From VXPQ01 sp965116435 (GTDB lineage: Bacteria > Bacteroidota > Rhodothermia > Rhodothermales > VXPQ01): 64,000 nucleotides of DNA. Positions 62,966 through 64,000 of this stretch are shown here, piece by piece. Under the pieces are notes generated by a model, which made no database searches, was not told the DNA's origin, and worked only from the letters and a program-made list of their open reading frames with translations. The stretch covers positions 434,001 through 498,000 of the forward strand of contig OZ220686.1 in assembly GCA_965116435.1 (NCBI GenBank), written 5' to 3'. The position numbers and the translations under genes are program-made. Numbering within the stretch: position 1 is the first letter of the stretch; each line of letters begins with the position of its first letter.

Positions 62966-64000
62966 CTATAGCGCCCAGCCTTCCCGATACGACCGATCCA
63001 GCAGGAGATTCGCCTCCTTGTCGTTCGTAATGCGCATCGAGGCCGCGTCCCAGCGCAGCGTCTTGCCAGGGGAAAGGATTGCTATGTTGCCGAGCAGAAC
63101 GGCTTCGGTAACAGGACCGCCGTAGTCAAAATGGGCGCCTGCCTTCGGGCCGCCCTTGCAGGCTTCGATCCATTCCTGGTAATGCCCGATCGAGCGAGGA
63201 AGGGCCGGCGCAGGCATCTCGTACGCGCTATCGTCCGCATCCCCGGAAGCAGAAAGCACTCGAGGATTGTGCCCGGTTCCGTCGGTCATCAACACCCCCT
63301 TGTCCCCCACGAAATAGGCGCCCCCGGGGTTGGGCACGCCCATCGGCTCGTGGTCGCCGAGGCCGTCCGGACGCGGGGGCTTCAGCCCTCCGTCGTACCA
63401 GGTGACGCGCACGGGGGGCATATCCCCTCGCGCCGGAAATCCATAATGCACAATGGAGGCATGAGGCCAGGTCTCCTCGTTCACGTCCGTGGAACTTGCG
63501 TGCACCGTTTCCGGGGCCGTTAAATGCAGGGCGCGAAAAACCGGATCGAAATGGTGGCACCCCATGTCGCCCAAGGCGCCCGTTCCGAAATCTTGCCAGC
63601 CCCGCCAGGCAAACGGCACGTACGCCGAATGATAGGGCCGCTCGGGCGCCGGACCAAGCCACAGGTCCCAATCCAGCGTGTCGGGAATGGGCAGGGTATC
63701 GACGGGACGGGGCGTCCCTTGCGGCCAAATCGGGCGGTTGTCCCAGATATGCACTTCGCGCACGGGGCCGATGGCGCCGTCCCAGATCATTTCGGCGATC
63801 ACGCGATGATCGTCGTGCGCGTTCTGTTGCGTGCTCATCTGGGTCGCCACGCCCGCCTTGCGCGCGGCTTCCGTCATGAGACGCGTCTCGCGAATGGTTC
63901 TCGCCAGCGGTTTTGCGCAGTACACATGCTTGCCGAGCGCGAAGGCGGGAAGCGCTGCCACGGCATGCGTATGGTCCGGCGTCCCGATAACCACCCCGTC
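62966..64000 (-). CDS. Gfo/Idh/MocA-family oxidoreductase (5' end outside window)
   Basis: Only the C-terminal 344 residues are inside the window; the frame is open to the right edge, so the start lies beyond it. Motifs: DGVVIGTPDHTHAV (end of the Rossmann fold), HVYCAKPLARTIRETRLM with the conserved Lys-Pro of the dinucleotide site, and DMGCHHFDPVFRALHL. Its relatives oxidise or epimerise sugars and are often exported in this bacterial group. The neighbouring sulfatase and esterase hint at sugar breakdown. Confidence 0.9.
   Translation of the reverse strand, partial: DGVVIGTPDHTHAVAALPAFALGKHVYCAKPLARTIRETRLMTEAARKAGVATQMSTQQNAHDDHRVIAEMIWDGAIGPVREVHIWDNRPIWPQGTPRPVDTLPIPDTLDWDLWLGPAPERPYHSAYVPFAWRGWQDFGTGALGDMGCHHFDPVFRALHLTAPETVHASSTDVNEETWPHASIVHYGFPARGDMPPVRVTWYDGGLKPPRPDGLGDHEPMGVPNPGGAYFVGDKGVLMTDGTGHNPRVLSASGDADDSAYEMPAPALPRSIGHYQEWIEACKGGPKAGAHFDYGGPVTEAVLLGNIAILSPGKTLRWDAASMRITNDKEANLLLDRSYREGWAL

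Overview
The window is GC-rich, densely coded bacterial chromosome. Three traits point to a member of the Rhodothermota/Balneolota-like branch of the Bacteroidota group, and this placement is inference. They are secreted proteins with FlgD-Ig or YPNPFNPETTI-type C-terminal sorting tails, a GWxTD-domain protein, and a rpsP-rimM-trmD-rplS cluster whose bS16 carries a very long charged tail. No phage structural genes, integrase or transposase gene is visible.

Layout. 1-14 kb, mostly + strand: an M20 amidohydrolase (cut by the left edge), a secreted lamin-tail protein, IscA/ErpA, ClpC, TyrA, GcvT, ComB, FtsK, PurK and PurE. 14-22.4 kb, - strand: a translation block ffh, rpsP, rimM, trmD, rplS, smpB, tyrS, followed by a GWxTD-domain protein. 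22.6-36.6 kb: 5-formyl-THF cyclo-ligase, a PspC membrane protein, polA with a pair of M16 peptidases (- strand), a dTDP-sugar cluster (rmlB, rmlA, rmlC-like), an unusual split YjbQ protein, a low-GC orphan secreted gene, an SDR and gltX. 36.8-42.3 kb: three consecutive PPIC/SurA-type foldases and a MoxR ATPase. 42.3-44.2 kb: a restriction-modification island. 44.2-51.5 kb, - strand: a PgpH-type HD phosphodiesterase, a sodium:solute symporter, LigA and a RodZ-like protein. 51.7-55.6 kb: tRNA-Lys, a VapBC-like toxin-antitoxin pair, a 73-bp tandem array, a voltage-gated-type channel and a Na/Ca-type antiporter. 56-64 kb: a subtilase with a sorting tail, then a - strand set of exported or catabolic proteins (NIPSNAP, beta-propeller lipoprotein, sulfatase, esterase, Gfo/Idh/MocA oxidoreductase cut by the right edge).

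Two things stand out beyond ordinary genes. First, a family of intergenic repeats runs through the window. A long form of about 253-256 bp has a GGATGC...CTGAT hairpin at each end in inverted orientation; there are three full copies and one truncated copy. Short forms of 23-37 bp are a single hairpin. Several decayed copies also exist. The architecture resembles REP/REPIN or MITE elements. One hairpin lies inside the trmD-rplS operon, and one full copy sits directly upstream of the methyltransferase.

Second, that full copy and the two R-M genes lie between two identical 76-bp direct repeats, which are the last 74 bp of the moxR gene (stop codon included) plus 2 bp. The block therefore looks like a 1.83-kb insertion at the 3' end of a housekeeping gene that left moxR intact. 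No recombinase lies in the block.
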